A model generated the notes under the pieces. The model was not told the origin of the DNA and made no database searches. It saw only the letters and a list, made by a program, of their open reading frames with translations. Source: Knoellia sp. p5-6-4 (GTDB lineage: Bacteria > Actinomycetota > Actinomycetes > Actinomycetales > Dermatophilaceae). From it: a DNA stretch of 64,000 nt. The DNA lies in the NCBI RefSeq assembly GCF_029222705.1, contig NZ_JARGZF010000002.1, positions 124,001-188,000 on the forward strand, given 5' to 3'. Every line of letters begins with the position of its first letter. The first letter of the stretch is position 1. The position numbers and the translations under genes were made by a program. This document shows, piece after piece, positions 63,976 through 64,000 of this stretch.

Positions 63976-64000
63976 GCCACCACCGTAAGCCCCACCGCCG

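Overview
The window is a dense stretch of a very G+C-rich (about 70 % judged by eye) actinobacterial chromosome. RbpA, WhiA, a SUF operon led by sufR, a mycothiol-type DinB/MDMPI enzyme, acVLRF1 and the uvrC-rapZ-yvcK-whiA and gap-pgk-tpiA-secG blocks all point to Actinobacteria. The gene repertoire and style (many GTG starts, 1-4 nt stop/start overlaps) fit Micrococcales, perhaps Intrasporangiaceae; the family is an inference. No phage, IS transposase, CRISPR, rRNA or tRNA was seen.

Layout. 1-7126 (minus): an assimilatory sulfate operon sir - Zn-ribbon protein - cysH - cysD - cysN - cysG - sirB - crotonase (cut by the window edge), translationally chained, with two 15-bp palindromes in its upstream region. 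7289-13535: WS/DGAT acyltransferase, MFS transporter, ABC-F ATPase, a zinc metallopeptidase and acVLRF1. 13555-20247 (minus): SUF Fe-S assembly operon sufR-B-D-Rieske-C-S-U-T, with a likely leaderless promoter and a DtxR/IdeR-like box upstream. 20320-24000: a large LuxR-type ATPase regulator preceded by two 55-residue related micro-proteins, each with its own similar promoter block and a cluster of CTGAGG words. 24042-27718: ABC exporter, heme A synthase ctaA, a small membrane protein and heme O synthase ctaB. 27912-36371 (plus): pentose-phosphate/glycolysis operon tkt-tal-pgi-zwf-opcA-pgl ending in a strong terminator. 36473-46593 (minus): rbpA, secG, tpiA, pgk, gap, then an inverted-repeat-bounded island carrying a broken DUF559 gene, then whiA, yvcK, rapZ, uvrC. 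46653-52475: a Tat/lipoprotein Rieske protein and the livKHMGF branched-chain amino acid ABC operon. 52499-63975: uvrA (with a histone-like basic tail), MDMPI enzyme, two NarL-type response regulators with a soluble histidine kinase, an MBL-fold hydrolase, an EamA exporter, terC with a candidate Mn2+ riboswitch, a small Rho-N-like protein and uvrB.

How the genes work together. Sulfate is activated (CysDN), reduced (CysH, Sir) and the siroheme for Sir is made by CysG/SirB; the sulfide feeds cysteine, whose sulfur SufS hands to the SUF scaffold for Fe-S clusters, including those of Sir, CysH and the Rieske proteins. CtaA/CtaB make heme A for cytochrome oxidase. The tkt-pgl and gap-pgk-tpiA blocks are central carbon metabolism. 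UvrA, UvrB and UvrC form the excision-repair nuclease and all three lie in the last 20 kb.

The most unusual signals are: (1) an 8-bp word, GTATGCCG/CGGCATAC, present about 29 times in both orientations, in all reading frames and in intergenic DNA, including one convergent pair beside the liv terminator, as uptake-signal words do in other bacteria; (2) a 1.08-kb inverted-repeat-bounded element with a decayed DUF559 gene inserted between gap and whiA; (3) the micro-protein pair with duplicated promoters next to the LuxR ATPase regulator.
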